A stretch of 48,528 nucleotides of DNA from Vibrio sp. (GTDB taxonomy: Bacteria; Pseudomonadota; Gammaproteobacteria; Enterobacterales; Vibrionaceae): positions 1 through 48,528 of the forward strand of contig JAOICL010000017.1 of assembly GCA_028131545.1 (NCBI GenBank). Reading direction: 5' to 3'. The notes under the pieces are model-generated. The model was not told where the DNA came from. It saw nothing but the letters and a program-made list of their open reading frames with translations, and did no database searches. Shown piece after piece: positions 8,529 to 18,039 of this stretch (position 1 is the first letter of the stretch; every line of letters begins with the position of its first letter). Both the position numbers and the translations under genes were made by a program.

Positions 8529-9689
8529 CTAAAGAACAGCAGCAAGACCAGCACCGTCTTTTGCTTGGCATACATAAATGCTTTCTTTCAAGCCAGTCAC
8601 TACTTCATATTGAGTTTCAACAGCAGAAATGACGTCACCCACTTGTGATGGTGAGACAAGAGCCACCACACAGCCACCAAAGCCACCGCCGGTCATGCGA
8701 ACACCGCCCTCTTCACCAATCACTTCTTTAACGATATCAACTATTTTATCAATTTCAGGAACGGTAATTTCAAAATCATCACGCATAGATGCATGTGATT
8801 CCGCCATCAATACACCCATTCGCTGAATATCACCTGCAGCAAGAACCTTGGCTGCTTCTTCAGTTCGAGCATTCTCAGTGATCACATGACGAGCTCGCTT
8901 AGCGACCATCTCATCCAACTCTAATACTTTTGCATCAAATTGTTCGATAGTGACATCACGTAAAGCTGGAACACCGAAAATACGAGCGGCTTCTTCACAT
9001 TGTTCACGACGAGTATTGTATTCACTATCAACCAACCCACGCTTTTTGTTTGAGTTGATAATGACGATCGTCATACCTTCTGGCATAGAAACAGCTTGTG
9101 TTTCAAGGCTACGACAATCTAACAGCATCGCGTGACCTTCTTTGCCTTCTGCTGAGATCATTTGATCCATAATGCCACAGTTACACCCAACAAATTCATT
9201 TTCAGCTTGTTGACCGTTTAATGCGATTTCTGCTTGGCTGATATCAAGACGGAACAACTCTTTAAACGTTTGGCCAATAACCACTTCTAGCGCCGCTGAA
9301 GAACTTAAACCCGCGCCTTGAGGAACGTTACCACTAACGGAAATATCAACACCGCCTAGTTGGTAACCACGTTGAAGTAGGTATTTTGCTACGCCACGAA
9401 TGTAATTTGCCCACATCTTGTTTTCTTGGAACGTAATCTCTTGTGTTAAATCAAATTCATCAACCGCATTATCGTGATCAACTGAAACGATACGCACGAT
9501 ATTGTCATCACGTTTTGCTGCCGCAACAACCGTTTGATAATCAATGGCACACGGTAAAACAAAACCATCATTATAATCGGTATGCTCACCAATGATGTTA
9601 ACTCGACCAGGCGCTTGAATGATATGAGTTGGGTTATAATTCAGCACAGAGGCGAAAGAAGCTTTTACACTGTTGATTAGATCTGACAT
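8529..9689 (-). CDS. galK: Galactokinase
   Basis: Phosphorylates alpha-D-galactose to galactose 1-phosphate with ATP, the first committed Leloir step; cytoplasmic. The 386 residues carry all three GHMP-kinase motifs: the galactokinase signature [19 protein letters not shown] near the N-terminus, the ATP-binding [14 protein letters not shown] around 130-143, and the C-terminal glycine-rich [14 protein letters not shown]. Length is the family norm. It lies between galT (67 bp upstream) and galM in one transcript controlled from the galE promoter. Nothing is missing, so it should be active. Confidence 0.96.
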   Translation of the reverse strand: MSDLINSVKASFASVLNYNPTHIIQAPGRVNIIGEHTDYNDGFVLPCAIDYQTVVAAAKRDDNIVRIVSVDHDNAVDEFDLTQEITFQENKMWANYIRGVAKYLLQRGYQLGGVDISVSGNVPQGAGLSSSAALEVVIGQTFKELFRLDISQAEIALNGQQAENEFVGCNCGIMDQMISAEGKEGHAMLLDCRSLETQAVSMPEGMTIVIINSNKKRGLVDSEYNTRREQCEEAARIFGVPALRDVTIEQFDAKVLELDEMVAKRARHVITENARTEEAAKVLAAGDIQRMGVLMAESHASMRDDFEITVPEIDKIVDIVKEVIGEEGGVRMTGGGFGGCVVALVSPSQVGDVISAVETQYEVVTGLKESIYVCQAKDGAGLAAVL

Positions 9690-9756
9690 CTTAGTAATCT
9701 CTAAATTTTAAATTGTCGGTAATAGGGCTGGATAACACCAGCCCTCAATATTCATA

Positions 9757-10812
9757 TTATTGTTGTTCTTTATAATGAACATCACTTAAATTACGTAGGC
9801 GTTCTGCAGCTTGCTCAGCAGTAAGATCGCGTTGAGACTCGGCCAACATTTCATACCCAACCATAAATTTACGTACTGACGCACTACGAAGCAATGGTGG
9901 GTAAAATAAAGCATGTAATTGCCAATGGTCGATATCTGTTCCTTCTTCAAAGAAGGGAGCATAATGCCAACCCATTGAGTAAGGGAAAGACGTTTGAAAT
10001 AAATTGTCATAACGACTGGTTAATTGCTTAATAGCAATAGCAAGATCATCACGCTGCTCATCCGTCAATTCACTCATACGACGGATATGTGTTTTAGGTA
10101 GCAACATGGTTTCAAATGGCCAAGCAGCCCAATAAGGAACGACAGCAACCCAATGATCGGTTTCAACCACAATACGTGAACCATCTTTGATTTCAGCTTG
10201 AACATAATCCACTAATAAACAAGAACCTTGCTCATCATAATACGCTTTTAGGTTCTTCTCTTTGCGTTCTATTTCATTGGGTAAAAAGCTATTCGCCCAT
10301 ACTTGACCGTGCGGATGAGGCTGTGAACAGCCCATTGCTTCACCTTTGTTTTCAAACGCTTGAACCCAAACGTAGTCTTTGCCAAGCTTTTCAATTTGGT
10401 CATTCCATGTATCAATGACACCACGGATTTTAGACACGGGTAATTCTGGTAATGTTTTACTGTGATCCGGTGAAAAACAAATAACTCGACTCAGACCGCG
10501 AGCGCCTTCACTCTTAAATAAAGGATTCCCTGAATCGGGTGCATCAGGAGAGTCAGTCATCAATGCCGCGAAGTCATTAGTAAAGACATAAGTCCCTTCA
10601 TAATCAGGATTCACATCTCCAGAGATACGCTCATTAGTCGGACATAAAAAACATTTCGGCTCATAGGACGGTACTTCAGCTGTTGATACGTTTTCATCTT
10701 GACCGCTCCAAGGACGTTTCGCGCGATGTGGCGACACTAAAATCCACTGTCCTGTTAATGGGTTATAACGGCGATGAGGATGATCTACCGGGTTAAATTC
10801 AACGTTTGACAT
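9757..10812 (-). CDS. galT: Galactose-1-phosphate uridylyltransferase
   Basis: Transfers UMP from UDP-glucose to galactose 1-phosphate, giving UDP-galactose and glucose 1-phosphate. The product (351 residues) contains the catalytic PHPHGQ motif, with the nucleophile His at 168 (E. coli His166), and the zinc-site pair CFLC at 54-57. The start is placed at ATG 10812 ([21 protein letters not shown]) because it has a GAG eight bases upstream and matches family N-termini; a TTG six codons earlier extends the frame without a ribosome site. It follows galE by about 70 bp. Confidence 0.96.
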   Translation of the reverse strand: MSNVEFNPVDHPHRRYNPLTGQWILVSPHRAKRPWSGQDENVSTAEVPSYEPKCFLCPTNERISGDVNPDYEGTYVFTNDFAALMTDSPDAPDSGNPLFKSEGARGLSRVICFSPDHSKTLPELPVSKIRGVIDTWNDQIEKLGKDYVWVQAFENKGEAMGCSQPHPHGQVWANSFLPNEIERKEKNLKAYYDEQGSCLLVDYVQAEIKDGSRIVVETDHWVAVVPYWAAWPFETMLLPKTHIRRMSELTDEQRDDLAIAIKQLTSRYDNLFQTSFPYSMGWHYAPFFEEGTDIDHWQLHALFYPPLLRSASVRKFMVGYEMLAESQRDLTAEQAAERLRNLSDVHYKEQQ

Positions 10813-10880
10813 CTTTATTACTCTATTCAATCTATTAATACGTGACGCGGTAACAATTTCGCGCCTCGCTTGTTATTCAA

Positions 10881-11891
10881 TTAATACCCTTTCGGGTTAT
10901 TGGATTGCCATTTCCACGTATCTGCCGTCATTTCATCAACCGTACGCGTCGCTTTCCAACCTAACTCTTTTTCTGCTTTTTCTGTGCTTGCCCAATACTC
11001 TGCAACATCACCTGGACGACGGGGTGAAATCTCGTAAGCAATCTCTTTATCTGCTGATTTACTGAACGAATTCACCATTTCTAATACACTAGATCCCTTA
11101 CCGGTGCCTAAGTTGTAGATATGGTAGCCTTCTTTCTCACCCACCGCTTTTAAAGCTGCAACATGGCCATCAGCAAGATCCATCACATGGATATAATCAC
11201 GGATACCAGTGCCATCAGGCGTTGGATAATCATCACCAAATACCGATAACTTTTCACGACGACCGACAGCAACTTGAGCAATGAATGGCATTAAGTTATT
11301 AGGAATTCCCTGAGGGTCTTCTCCCATCGTACCCGTAGGATGCGCACCCACTGGGTTAAAGTAACGAAGAATGGTGATGCTCCAATCATTCTCTGCTGCA
11401 AATAAATCGGCATAACAACATTCAACCATGTACTTACTGCGGCCATAAGGGTTCGTTGTTGCACCTGTTGGAGAGTTTTCGGTCATTGGAACAACATCAG
11501 GGTCGCCGTATACAGTGGCTGATGAGCTGAAGATAATACTTTTAACGCCCGCTTTGCGCATGGCACTGGCTAGAACAAGTGAACCATTCACATTGTTATC
11601 GTAATATTCAAGAGGCTTAGCAACGGACTCACCGACTGCTTTTAAGCCAGCAAAATGAATCACGGATTTGATATCATGCTTTGCAAATACAGAATCTAAA
11701 AAAGCCTCATCACGAACATCACCTTCATAGAAAGGCACGAGTTGGCCGGTGATATTTTTGATTCGATTAAGGACTTCTTCTTTTGCATTACATAAATTAT
11801 CAACAATGATTGGTTGCATACCAGCTTCAATCATTTGTACACAGGTATGACTACCAATATACCCCATACCACCAGTGACTAATACTTGCAT
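10881..11891 (-). CDS. galE: UDP-glucose 4-epimerase
   Basis: NAD-dependent interconversion of UDP-galactose and UDP-glucose, closing the Leloir cycle and supplying UDP-galactose for surface glycans. The 336-residue short-chain dehydrogenase fold shows the NAD-binding GGMGYIGSH (7-15), the SSSATVYG strand (about 123-129) and the catalytic Tyr149-x3-Lys153 (YGRSK). A good ribosome site (GGAGTGGGGCA) precedes the ATG. It is the first gene of galETKM; a perfect GalR-type operator lies about 150 bp upstream. Confidence 0.96.
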   Translation of the reverse strand: MQVLVTGGMGYIGSHTCVQMIEAGMQPIIVDNLCNAKEEVLNRIKNITGQLVPFYEGDVRDEAFLDSVFAKHDIKSVIHFAGLKAVGESVAKPLEYYDNNVNGSLVLASAMRKAGVKSIIFSSSATVYGDPDVVPMTENSPTGATTNPYGRSKYMVECCYADLFAAENDWSITILRYFNPVGAHPTGTMGEDPQGIPNNLMPFIAQVAVGRREKLSVFGDDYPTPDGTGIRDYIHVMDLADGHVAALKAVGEKEGYHIYNLGTGKGSSVLEMVNSFSKSADKEIAYEISPRRPGDVAEYWASTEKAEKELGWKATRTVDEMTADTWKWQSNNPKGY

Positions 11892-12036
11892 TGCCCCACT
11901 CCATTTGAATAAGATAAGTTAAATTCAACTTACCTTTTTGATTATTGATGGCTATTTTCATATTTCAGCCATGACTCTTCACTAATAATAGTGTAACAGG
12001 TTTACTATGCTTTTTTCTGTGATCCAGAACTCACCA

Positions 12037-12052
12037 GTGTAAACGCTTACAC
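12037..12052. promoter_or_regulatory. GalR operator upstream of galE
   Basis: GTGTAAACGCTTACAC fits every fixed position of the GalR consensus GTGKAANCGNTTNCAC. It sits in the 302-bp gap between galE and the divergent LRR-kinase gene, about 146 bp from the galE start. The rest of the gap is AT-rich; I see no convincing -35/-10 pair and only an irregular CRP-like half-site. Confidence 0.75.
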
Positions 12053-12193
12053 CACCCGTAATGTATATTTAAACACTTATTTAGATACATAATAAAATGG
12101 GCATACCTTGACTACTCGTCCCCCTTATTCTCGCCTTCCTAGTTTAATGGGTATAAAATAGTCCCCTACTAATAAAATTTTAAAGGCTTAGTT

Positions 12194-13435
12194 TTGCAAA
12201 CATTAGAACAATTACAATCAGGGCAGCTATTAGGCAGTAAACAATTGAAATTAGCCGAAGGTCTCACACTATTTCCGATGGAAATCCTCGATCTTGCTGA
12301 GACTCTAGAAGTATTAGACCTATCGAATAATGCACTGTCAGAGCTGCCGCTAGAATTAGTAAAATTGACAAAACTAAGAATTATCTTTGCTTCAAATAAC
12401 CAATTCACGCATTTACCTGAAGTATTAGGTACACTGCCGAATCTAGAAATGATTGGCTTTAAAGCCAATCAGATACGCACAGTGAATGAAGATTCATTAC
12501 CCAAGCCTTTACGTTGGCTGATTCTTACTGACAATGACATTGAAACGTTACCAAACAGTTTGGGAGAACGGCCTCGTTTACAAAAGCTCGCGCTTGCAGG
12601 AAATAAAATAAAGCAACTACCTAAAGGTATCGTGAATCTGGTTAATTTAGAGTTAATCCGCCTGTCAGCGAACCAACTTGAACGCTTTCCAGATGTCTTA
12701 ATGACATTACCTAAGTTAGCGTGGTTTGCCTTTTCCGGTAATCCCTTTTGTCAACATCCATCATCACTAGATGGCGTTCCCAAAGTCACGACAAACAGCT
12801 ATTCGCTCAATCAAATATTAGGGCAAGGTGCTAGTGGTATCATTTATCATGCGAATTGGCTCGATTCACACTACCCCTTCCCAAGTGACGTTGCTGTAAA
12901 AGTGTTTAAAGGTGAAGTGACGAGTGATGGTTATCCTCAAGATGAACTAGAAGCCTGTTTACAAGCTGGTCATCATAAAAACTTAGTGAAATCCATTGCA
13001 CAAGTCGATGACGATCAAGAGCTTGCTTTAGTCATGGAGTTAATCCCAGAAAACTACTATAACTTAGGCTTACCACCAAGCTTAGCATCCTGCACAAGAG
13101 ATACCTTTGATCCTGAATTTTCTTTAACGATAAATCAAATTACGACTATTGTTGAACAGATGGTCGATGTGTTTAATCATCTACATAAGCATAAAGTGTG
13201 TCACGGCGATCTTTACGCCCATAACACGTTAGTGAATGAATATAATGAGATGATTTTTGGTGATTTTGGCGCTGCCAGTATTTATGGTTACCTTTCAGAG
13301 CAGCAGCAAGCCGCGATCAAAGCGATTGAATTAAGGGCACTAAACTACTTCATTGAAGATTTGCTAACGGTGTGTGACAACCCAAACATTGGCACCGATT
13401 ATATTCAGCAATGGATGTCATTGGCGAACAAATAA
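12194..13435 (+). CDS. Leucine-rich-repeat protein kinase
   Basis: A 413-residue, apparently soluble protein with about seven LRR units (residues 10-200; LEVLDLSNNALSELP, LQKLALAGNKIKQLP) fused to a eukaryotic-type protein kinase (205-413). Kinase motifs look complete: glycine loop GQGASG (210-215), VAVKVF with Lys236, catalytic HGDLYAHN (337-344, Asp339) and DFG (357-359). The usual HRD is HGD, common in bacterial and atypical kinases. The start is a TTG supported by AAGG seven bases upstream. No signal peptide or membrane segment. It is divergent from galE and has no obvious partner gene; the LRR part probably binds a protein. Substrate unknown. Confidence 0.88.
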   Translation: MQTLEQLQSGQLLGSKQLKLAEGLTLFPMEILDLAETLEVLDLSNNALSELPLELVKLTKLRIIFASNNQFTHLPEVLGTLPNLEMIGFKANQIRTVNEDSLPKPLRWLILTDNDIETLPNSLGERPRLQKLALAGNKIKQLPKGIVNLVNLELIRLSANQLERFPDVLMTLPKLAWFAFSGNPFCQHPSSLDGVPKVTTNSYSLNQILGQGASGIIYHANWLDSHYPFPSDVAVKVFKGEVTSDGYPQDELEACLQAGHHKNLVKSIAQVDDDQELALVMELIPENYYNLGLPPSLASCTRDTFDPEFSLTINQITTIVEQMVDVFNHLHKHKVCHGDLYAHNTLVNEYNEMIFGDFGAASIYGYLSEQQQAAIKAIELRALNYFIEDLLTVCDNPNIGTDYIQQWMSLANK

Positions 13436-13526
13436 TCTCAATAGCCCCTATATTGACGGCCTAACTAGAGAATCAGCGATATCAGGCTGTAGTTCAAGAA
13501 AGTTTAGACACTATAAATGACAACTC

Positions 13527-13565
13527 GTTTGGTTCATTAACGTCCAAGTAATGAATCAAACTTTT
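13527..13565 (+). terminator. Stem-loop after LRR-kinase gene, probable terminator
   Basis: A 13-bp stem (GTTTGGTTCATTA with TAATGAATCAAAC, one G-U pair) and a 9-base loop, followed by TTTT. It lies about 90 bp after the kinase stop. Confidence 0.5.
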
Positions 13566-13677
13566 GCCAATACCGTCATAATAAGAAGTCAGGTCGAGAT
13601 CTCTTTGACTATGTCGCGAGTTTGAATGTGAAGACAGGTAACTTCCGCCTTATCTTCGTCGTTAAACATTTTTGAAT
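13546..13677 (+). pseudogene. Possible gene remnant, about 43 codons
   Basis: An open stretch without a start reads ...SGRDLFDYVASLNVKTGN... and ends FRLIFVVKHF-stop. It has protein-like composition but no usable start or ribosome site, and overlaps the stem-loop at 13527-13565. It may be the tail of a deleted gene, lying near a tRNA gene where insertions are common. I do not recognise the family, and chance is possible. Confidence 0.25.
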
Positions 13678-13687
13678 AGCAGAAACG

Positions 13688-13719
13688 AAAAAAGATCCCA
13701 TATAGGAGTCTTTTTATAA
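13688..13719 (-). terminator. Terminator of tRNA-Gly transcript
   Basis: Imperfect stem (AAAAAGA.../...TCTTTTT) with T runs on both strands, about 35 bp beyond the tRNA 3' end on the minus strand. Confidence 0.55.
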
Positions 13720-13749
13720 CTTACGGTTTAAAACCCTAAGTTTATAATC

Positions 13750-13824
<75 letters not shown>

Positions 13825-14038
13825 TTTAATTTGATGCCTTTCTCTCGAAGACAACTAAACTATGCCACACTCTGATTTTTTATCAATGCTTTTTTTAAAA
13901 GAAACAATCAAGTGAGCATTAAAAATACAATTTAACTAAATTTCAATCAAATTAATCGCTTAAGTGAATAATCACCATATTAGTGCTTTAGCTCTAACTC
14001 ATCGCCTTTAAATTGCCTAGATATATCAAAAAAACATG

Positions 14039-14066
14039 ATGACAATCACGTTTTTGTCGTTATAAT
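14039..14066 (+). promoter_or_regulatory. Sigma70 promoter for MFS transporter gene
   Basis: ATGACA (14039-14044), 16-bp spacer, then a perfect TATAAT (14061-14066). It would give a leader of about 110 nt before the start at 14183. The remainder of 13825-14182 is AT-rich with nothing else I can support. Confidence 0.5.
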
Positions 14067-14182
14067 CAGCGTTCATTTTTCGTACCCCCTTCTTTTATAA
14101 ACAATAAGTAAAAGATCTTGCCTGTATTCAATACTTGCTGGTGCGAACTGCTATTGATATTTTTTTATAGAGCGATGATGTA

Positions 14183-15412
14183 ATGAAGCTAGATAAAGCA
14201 TTAAAAATCTTACTTGCTGGTTTTACGATTAACCTATGTCTTGGCATTTTGTATGCTTGGAGTGTATTTAACAAAGCACTAGTCACAGATATGGGCTGGA
14301 GTGCCTCCGATGCCTCTTCTCCTTATGCATTAGCAACCATCTCATTCTCTATTGCCCTTTTAGTTGCTGGTATTGCACAAGATAAAATGGGACCGCGTAA
14401 AGTCCTTATGTTAGGTACTTCTCTAACAGGCCTTGGTATGATTCTATCAAGCTTTGCTACTTCAGTTCTTGCATTGAACATTACCTTTGGTGTGGTAACA
14501 GGTGCAGGTATCGGTCTTGGTTATGCTTGCTTATCACCAGCCGCAATGAAGTGGTTCCATTCTTCAAAGAAAGGAATGGTGAATGGTTTGATTGCAGCTG
14601 GTTTTGGTTTAGCCGCGATTTACCTTGCTCCTTTAACGTCAGCGTTAATTGATTCTTTTGGTATCCAAACAAGCTTCCAAATCTTAGGTGCTGCTATTTT
14701 AGTGGTGACTTTGCCTCTAGCTGCAAGTATTTCGAACCCGCCTGAAGGCTATGTTGCACAGATTCCAAAGGGTTACGATTCAAAGAACACAACGACCTCT
14801 TCTACTGTTAACATGAACTGGAAAGAGATGCTAAAAACACCTCAGTTTTACTTCATGTGGATCATGTTTGCGTTAGCGTCTTCAGTCGGCCTAATGATCA
14901 TTGGTAACATCACAAACATTGCAAGTACACAAGCGAACATTCCAAATGCAGTTTACCTTGCTTCTGTTTTGGCTCTATTCAATTCTGGTGGTCGTATTGG
15001 TGCGGGTTTACTCGCTGATAAAATTGGTGGTATTCGTACATTAATGCTGGCTTTCATTCTGCAAGGAGTGAATATGGTGATGTTCGCCACTTACCAAACA
15101 GAAATTACAATGGTTATCGGTACAGCGATTGCTGCACTAGGCTATGGTACATTACTTGCCGTATTCCCAACACTGACGGCTGATTTCTACGGATTGAAAA
15201 ATTACGGAACAAACTATGGTGTATTGTATACATCATGGGGTACTGGTGGTGCGATTGGTGCTGCGATTGTTGGTTATTCAATGGTATCAGGTGAAGGCTT
15301 CGATATCGCCTATACGATTTCAGCTGTTATGATGGTGGTCTGTATTGGTTTAACGTTTATAACGAAACCCGTCACAGAAAAAGAAGTCGAGTTAAAAACG
15401 ACAAAAGCGTAA
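14183..15412 (+). CDS. MFS transporter, oxalate/formate antiporter (OFA) family
   Basis: Inner-membrane major facilitator of 409 residues with about 12 hydrophobic segments. The opening LAGFTINLCLGILYAWSVF and the loop-2/3 motif DKMGPRKVLMLG fit the OFA group, which includes carriers of small carboxylates such as oxalate/formate and E. coli YhjX (pyruvate). Second-half motifs (NSGGRIGAGLLADKIGG; SWGTGGAIGAAIVGY) support this. The substrate is most likely a monocarboxylate but cannot be read from sequence. Monocistronic: own promoter upstream and a strong terminator downstream. Confidence 0.85.
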   Translation: MKLDKALKILLAGFTINLCLGILYAWSVFNKALVTDMGWSASDASSPYALATISFSIALLVAGIAQDKMGPRKVLMLGTSLTGLGMILSSFATSVLALNITFGVVTGAGIGLGYACLSPAAMKWFHSSKKGMVNGLIAAGFGLAAIYLAPLTSALIDSFGIQTSFQILGAAILVVTLPLAASISNPPEGYVAQIPKGYDSKNTTTSSTVNMNWKEMLKTPQFYFMWIMFALASSVGLMIIGNITNIASTQANIPNAVYLASVLALFNSGGRIGAGLLADKIGGIRTLMLAFILQGVNMVMFATYQTEITMVIGTAIAALGYGTLLAVFPTLTADFYGLKNYGTNYGVLYTSWGTGGAIGAAIVGYSMVSGEGFDIAYTISAVMMVVCIGLTFITKPVTEKEVELKTTKA

Positions 15413-15467
15413 TCTGACTCCTTTCATCTATTGATTCCTATCATCTATAGTTAATAGATCAAAATAT

Positions 15468-15500
15468 AAGCCGTATGATGCTCTATCATGCGGCTTTTTT
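15468..15500 (+). terminator. Terminator after MFS transporter
   Basis: 12-bp stem AAGCCGTATGAT/ATCATGCGGCTT with one G-U pair, then TTTTTTG. Confidence 0.85.
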
Positions 15501-15598
15501 GTATCTGGCCGCTTTTTACATGATTAATTCCAGCTCACGGACAAACAAACGCTATACTCATATTATTCATAAAAATGGATGATAATGAAGAGGTAATA

Positions 15599-17953
15599 GT
15601 GAAACGAGTTGGAATCATCATCGGTGTATTGCTCTTAGCGGGCTGTAGTGTATTCATCAGTCAAAACTTTAATACGTTATACGGTGAACCAGAGGTAAAA
15701 CAAAGAACAGTCTCTTTTCATTCACCCCAAGCCGATAACTTTCTATCACAGGTTCAACCCATCCTTGATAATCGATGTGTTGTTTGTCATGCCTGTTATG
15801 ATGCCCCCTGCCAACTCAAACTTTCTTCCCCAGCAGGGATAGATCGTGGTGCTCATAAAGCGTTGGTTTATGATGGAACCAGACTCACTCCACAATCCCC
15901 TACTCGATTATTCCAAGATGCCCAAACGACACAAGAATGGCGTGACCTTGGCTTTAGCCCTGTTTTAAACGAACGAAAGCCTTCTGCTGAAGCGAATTTA
16001 CATGCAGGTGTGATGGCTCGATTACTGCAACAAAAACAAACGAACCCACTTCCTGATGTAGAAGTGCTTGAAGGCTTTGACTTCAACATCGATCGTGTTC
16101 AAACCTGCCCAACGATTGGCGAATATGAAGAGTACGCGCAGAAAAATCCATTATGGGGTATGCCCTATGGGCTTCCTGCATTACCAAAGCAAGAATATAA
16201 TACTTTGATTAATTGGTTAGCCGACGGTGCACCTCTTGCGAATGCGCTTCCAATCAGTAAACAAGAACAAAATAAAATTGATGAAGTCGAACATTTCTTG
16301 AATCAACCTTCATTAAAGTCCCAAATTTCGGCACGATATATTTATGAACATCTCTTTTTATCGCATTTGTATTTTTCGGAGTTAGGTTCCGATTCAGAGC
16401 CTCCACGCTTTTTCCAATTAGTTCGATCCCATACCCCACCAGGTGAATCAGTTAAACCCATTTTCACTCGTCGGCCCTATGATGATCCACAAACAGAACG
16501 AGTATATTATCGACTCATTCCTATCATAGAAACCATTGTCGATAAGACACACATGCCCTATGAGATGAGTCATGTTCGTTTAGAGAAATGGAAGTCCTGG
16601 TTTATTGATGCTGAATATAGCATTACAGAGTTACCGAGTTATAAGACTGACATCGCTGCCAATCCTATGACCGCTTACCATGAGATACCAGTACACTCTC
16701 GTTATCGTTTTATGCTCGATGAAGCTCAAAATACGATCATGTCTTTCATTAAAGGGCCGGTATGCCGAGGACAACTGGCACTGAATGTTATTAACGACCG
16801 CTTTTGGGTCTTTTTTGCCGATCCAGAGCTAACATTGCATCCAGATATGGAGCAATTCTATCGCGATCAAGCTAAACACATGCGTTTGCCAGCAGAGGTG
16901 GAAGATACCTTCCTTCCAGCCAGTCATTGGGTTAAATATTCCAAAAGACAGGCCAGTTACCTTGCAGAAAAGTCGACATTGACGAATGAAATCTTTAAAG
17001 ATGGGCAATATCTTAATCAAGATATTATATGGTCTGGTGACGGAGATAACTTTAACGCAACCCTAACCGTTCTTCGCCACCATGACAGCGCCAGTGTTGC
17101 TCAGGGTTTACTCGGTACTCCCCCAAAAACTGCATGGATCATTGATTACGGTATTTTAGAACGTATACATTATCTCTTAGTCGCTGGATTTGATGTTTAT
17201 GGTAATTACGGTCATCAGCTAATTACTCGGATGTACATGGATTTTCTACGCATGGAAGGTGAAAGCAACTTCATTGGGTTATTACCAAAAGGCGTTCGAG
17301 AGAGCACCCATAATACTTGGTATGAAGACAAATCTCCTGAGCTAAAAGACTTTATGCTTAGAAATGTCGATAATTTTACTCAACCGACTCAAATTCCTTA
17401 TCATACGACCCATTATGCGAAAGAATTAATGATGATATTGTCTAAATCGACGGAGTCCATTCAATCGACTAGATATCAAGTCACCGATACCTTTTTGTCC
17501 AAAGAACAAGAGGATGCTCTCGATCATATTAACACCTTCATTGGAGAGGGGTTTCAATACGTTCCACCTATTGTCACCATTATGGTAGAGCAAGATGACG
17601 ATCGTGAGATCTTTACACTCTTCCAAAATAGCGCTCATAAAAATATATCAAGCCTATTCAATGAAAAAGGAAATAGGAAACCGAAGAACGATTCATTAAC
17701 CCTTGTTAGAGGGGTGCTAGGAAGCTACCCAGAGTCTTTTTTCAAACTATCACCGAACAACATTGATGATTTTGTTGAAAAGCTCTCTAGAATGGATTCT
17801 CCAGAGGATTACACTCGACTCTTAAATCAATATGGCGTTCGTCGCACTTCATCTAACTTTTGGTCATTCAGTGATAAATTACATCATTGGTATCGGACAC
17901 AATACCCTATTGAATTCGGTATATTAGATTACAATCGATTTGAAAATCAATAA
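15599..17953 (+). CDS. cti: Fatty acid cis/trans isomerase (Cti), haem lipoprotein
   Basis: Periplasmic enzyme converting cis-unsaturated acyl chains of membrane phospholipids to trans, a rapid way to stiffen membranes under solvent, heat or osmotic stress. The product starts MKRVGIIIGVLLLAGC, a lipoprotein signal with lipobox Cys16. The c-type haem motif CVVCH (60-64) lies shortly after, as in Pseudomonas Cti. Length 784 is normal. The GTG at 15599 is chosen because AGAGG lies five bases upstream; an ATG eight codons earlier (15575) would put acidic residues ahead of the signal and lacks a ribosome site. Single gene with its own terminator. Confidence 0.9.
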   Translation: MKRVGIIIGVLLLAGCSVFISQNFNTLYGEPEVKQRTVSFHSPQADNFLSQVQPILDNRCVVCHACYDAPCQLKLSSPAGIDRGAHKALVYDGTRLTPQSPTRLFQDAQTTQEWRDLGFSPVLNERKPSAEANLHAGVMARLLQQKQTNPLPDVEVLEGFDFNIDRVQTCPTIGEYEEYAQKNPLWGMPYGLPALPKQEYNTLINWLADGAPLANALPISKQEQNKIDEVEHFLNQPSLKSQISARYIYEHLFLSHLYFSELGSDSEPPRFFQLVRSHTPPGESVKPIFTRRPYDDPQTERVYYRLIPIIETIVDKTHMPYEMSHVRLEKWKSWFIDAEYSITELPSYKTDIAANPMTAYHEIPVHSRYRFMLDEAQNTIMSFIKGPVCRGQLALNVINDRFWVFFADPELTLHPDMEQFYRDQAKHMRLPAEVEDTFLPASHWVKYSKRQASYLAEKSTLTNEIFKDGQYLNQDIIWSGDGDNFNATLTVLRHHDSASVAQGLLGTPPKTAWIIDYGILERIHYLLVAGFDVYGNYGHQLITRMYMDFLRMEGESNFIGLLPKGVRESTHNTWYEDKSPELKDFMLRNVDNFTQPTQIPYHTTHYAKELMMILSKSTESIQSTRYQVTDTFLSKEQEDALDHINTFIGEGFQYVPPIVTIMVEQDDDREIFTLFQNSAHKNISSLFNEKGNRKPKNDSLTLVRGVLGSYPESFFKLSPNNIDDFVEKLSRMDSPEDYTRLLNQYGVRRTSSNFWSFSDKLHHWYRTQYPIEFGILDYNRFENQ

Positions 17954-17965
17954 AGTGTAGAACTG

Positions 17966-17998
17966 AAAAAGCCAGTAATATCCTATTACTGGCTTTTT
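17966..17998. terminator. Bidirectional terminator between cti and chitin deacetylase
   Basis: Perfect 15-bp inverted repeat AAAAAGCCAGTAATA with a 3-base loop. The A and T ends make it work for both convergent genes. Confidence 0.9.
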
Positions 17999-18039
17999 AT
18001 TATTGATCGCTATCTGTCGTCAATTACGAATGTAACTTC

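Noticed and set aside
12018..12036. CRP-like site next to the galE operator (TGTGA...TCACC)
   Set aside because: The half-sites are separated by 8 bases instead of 6, so it does not fit the CRP layout.
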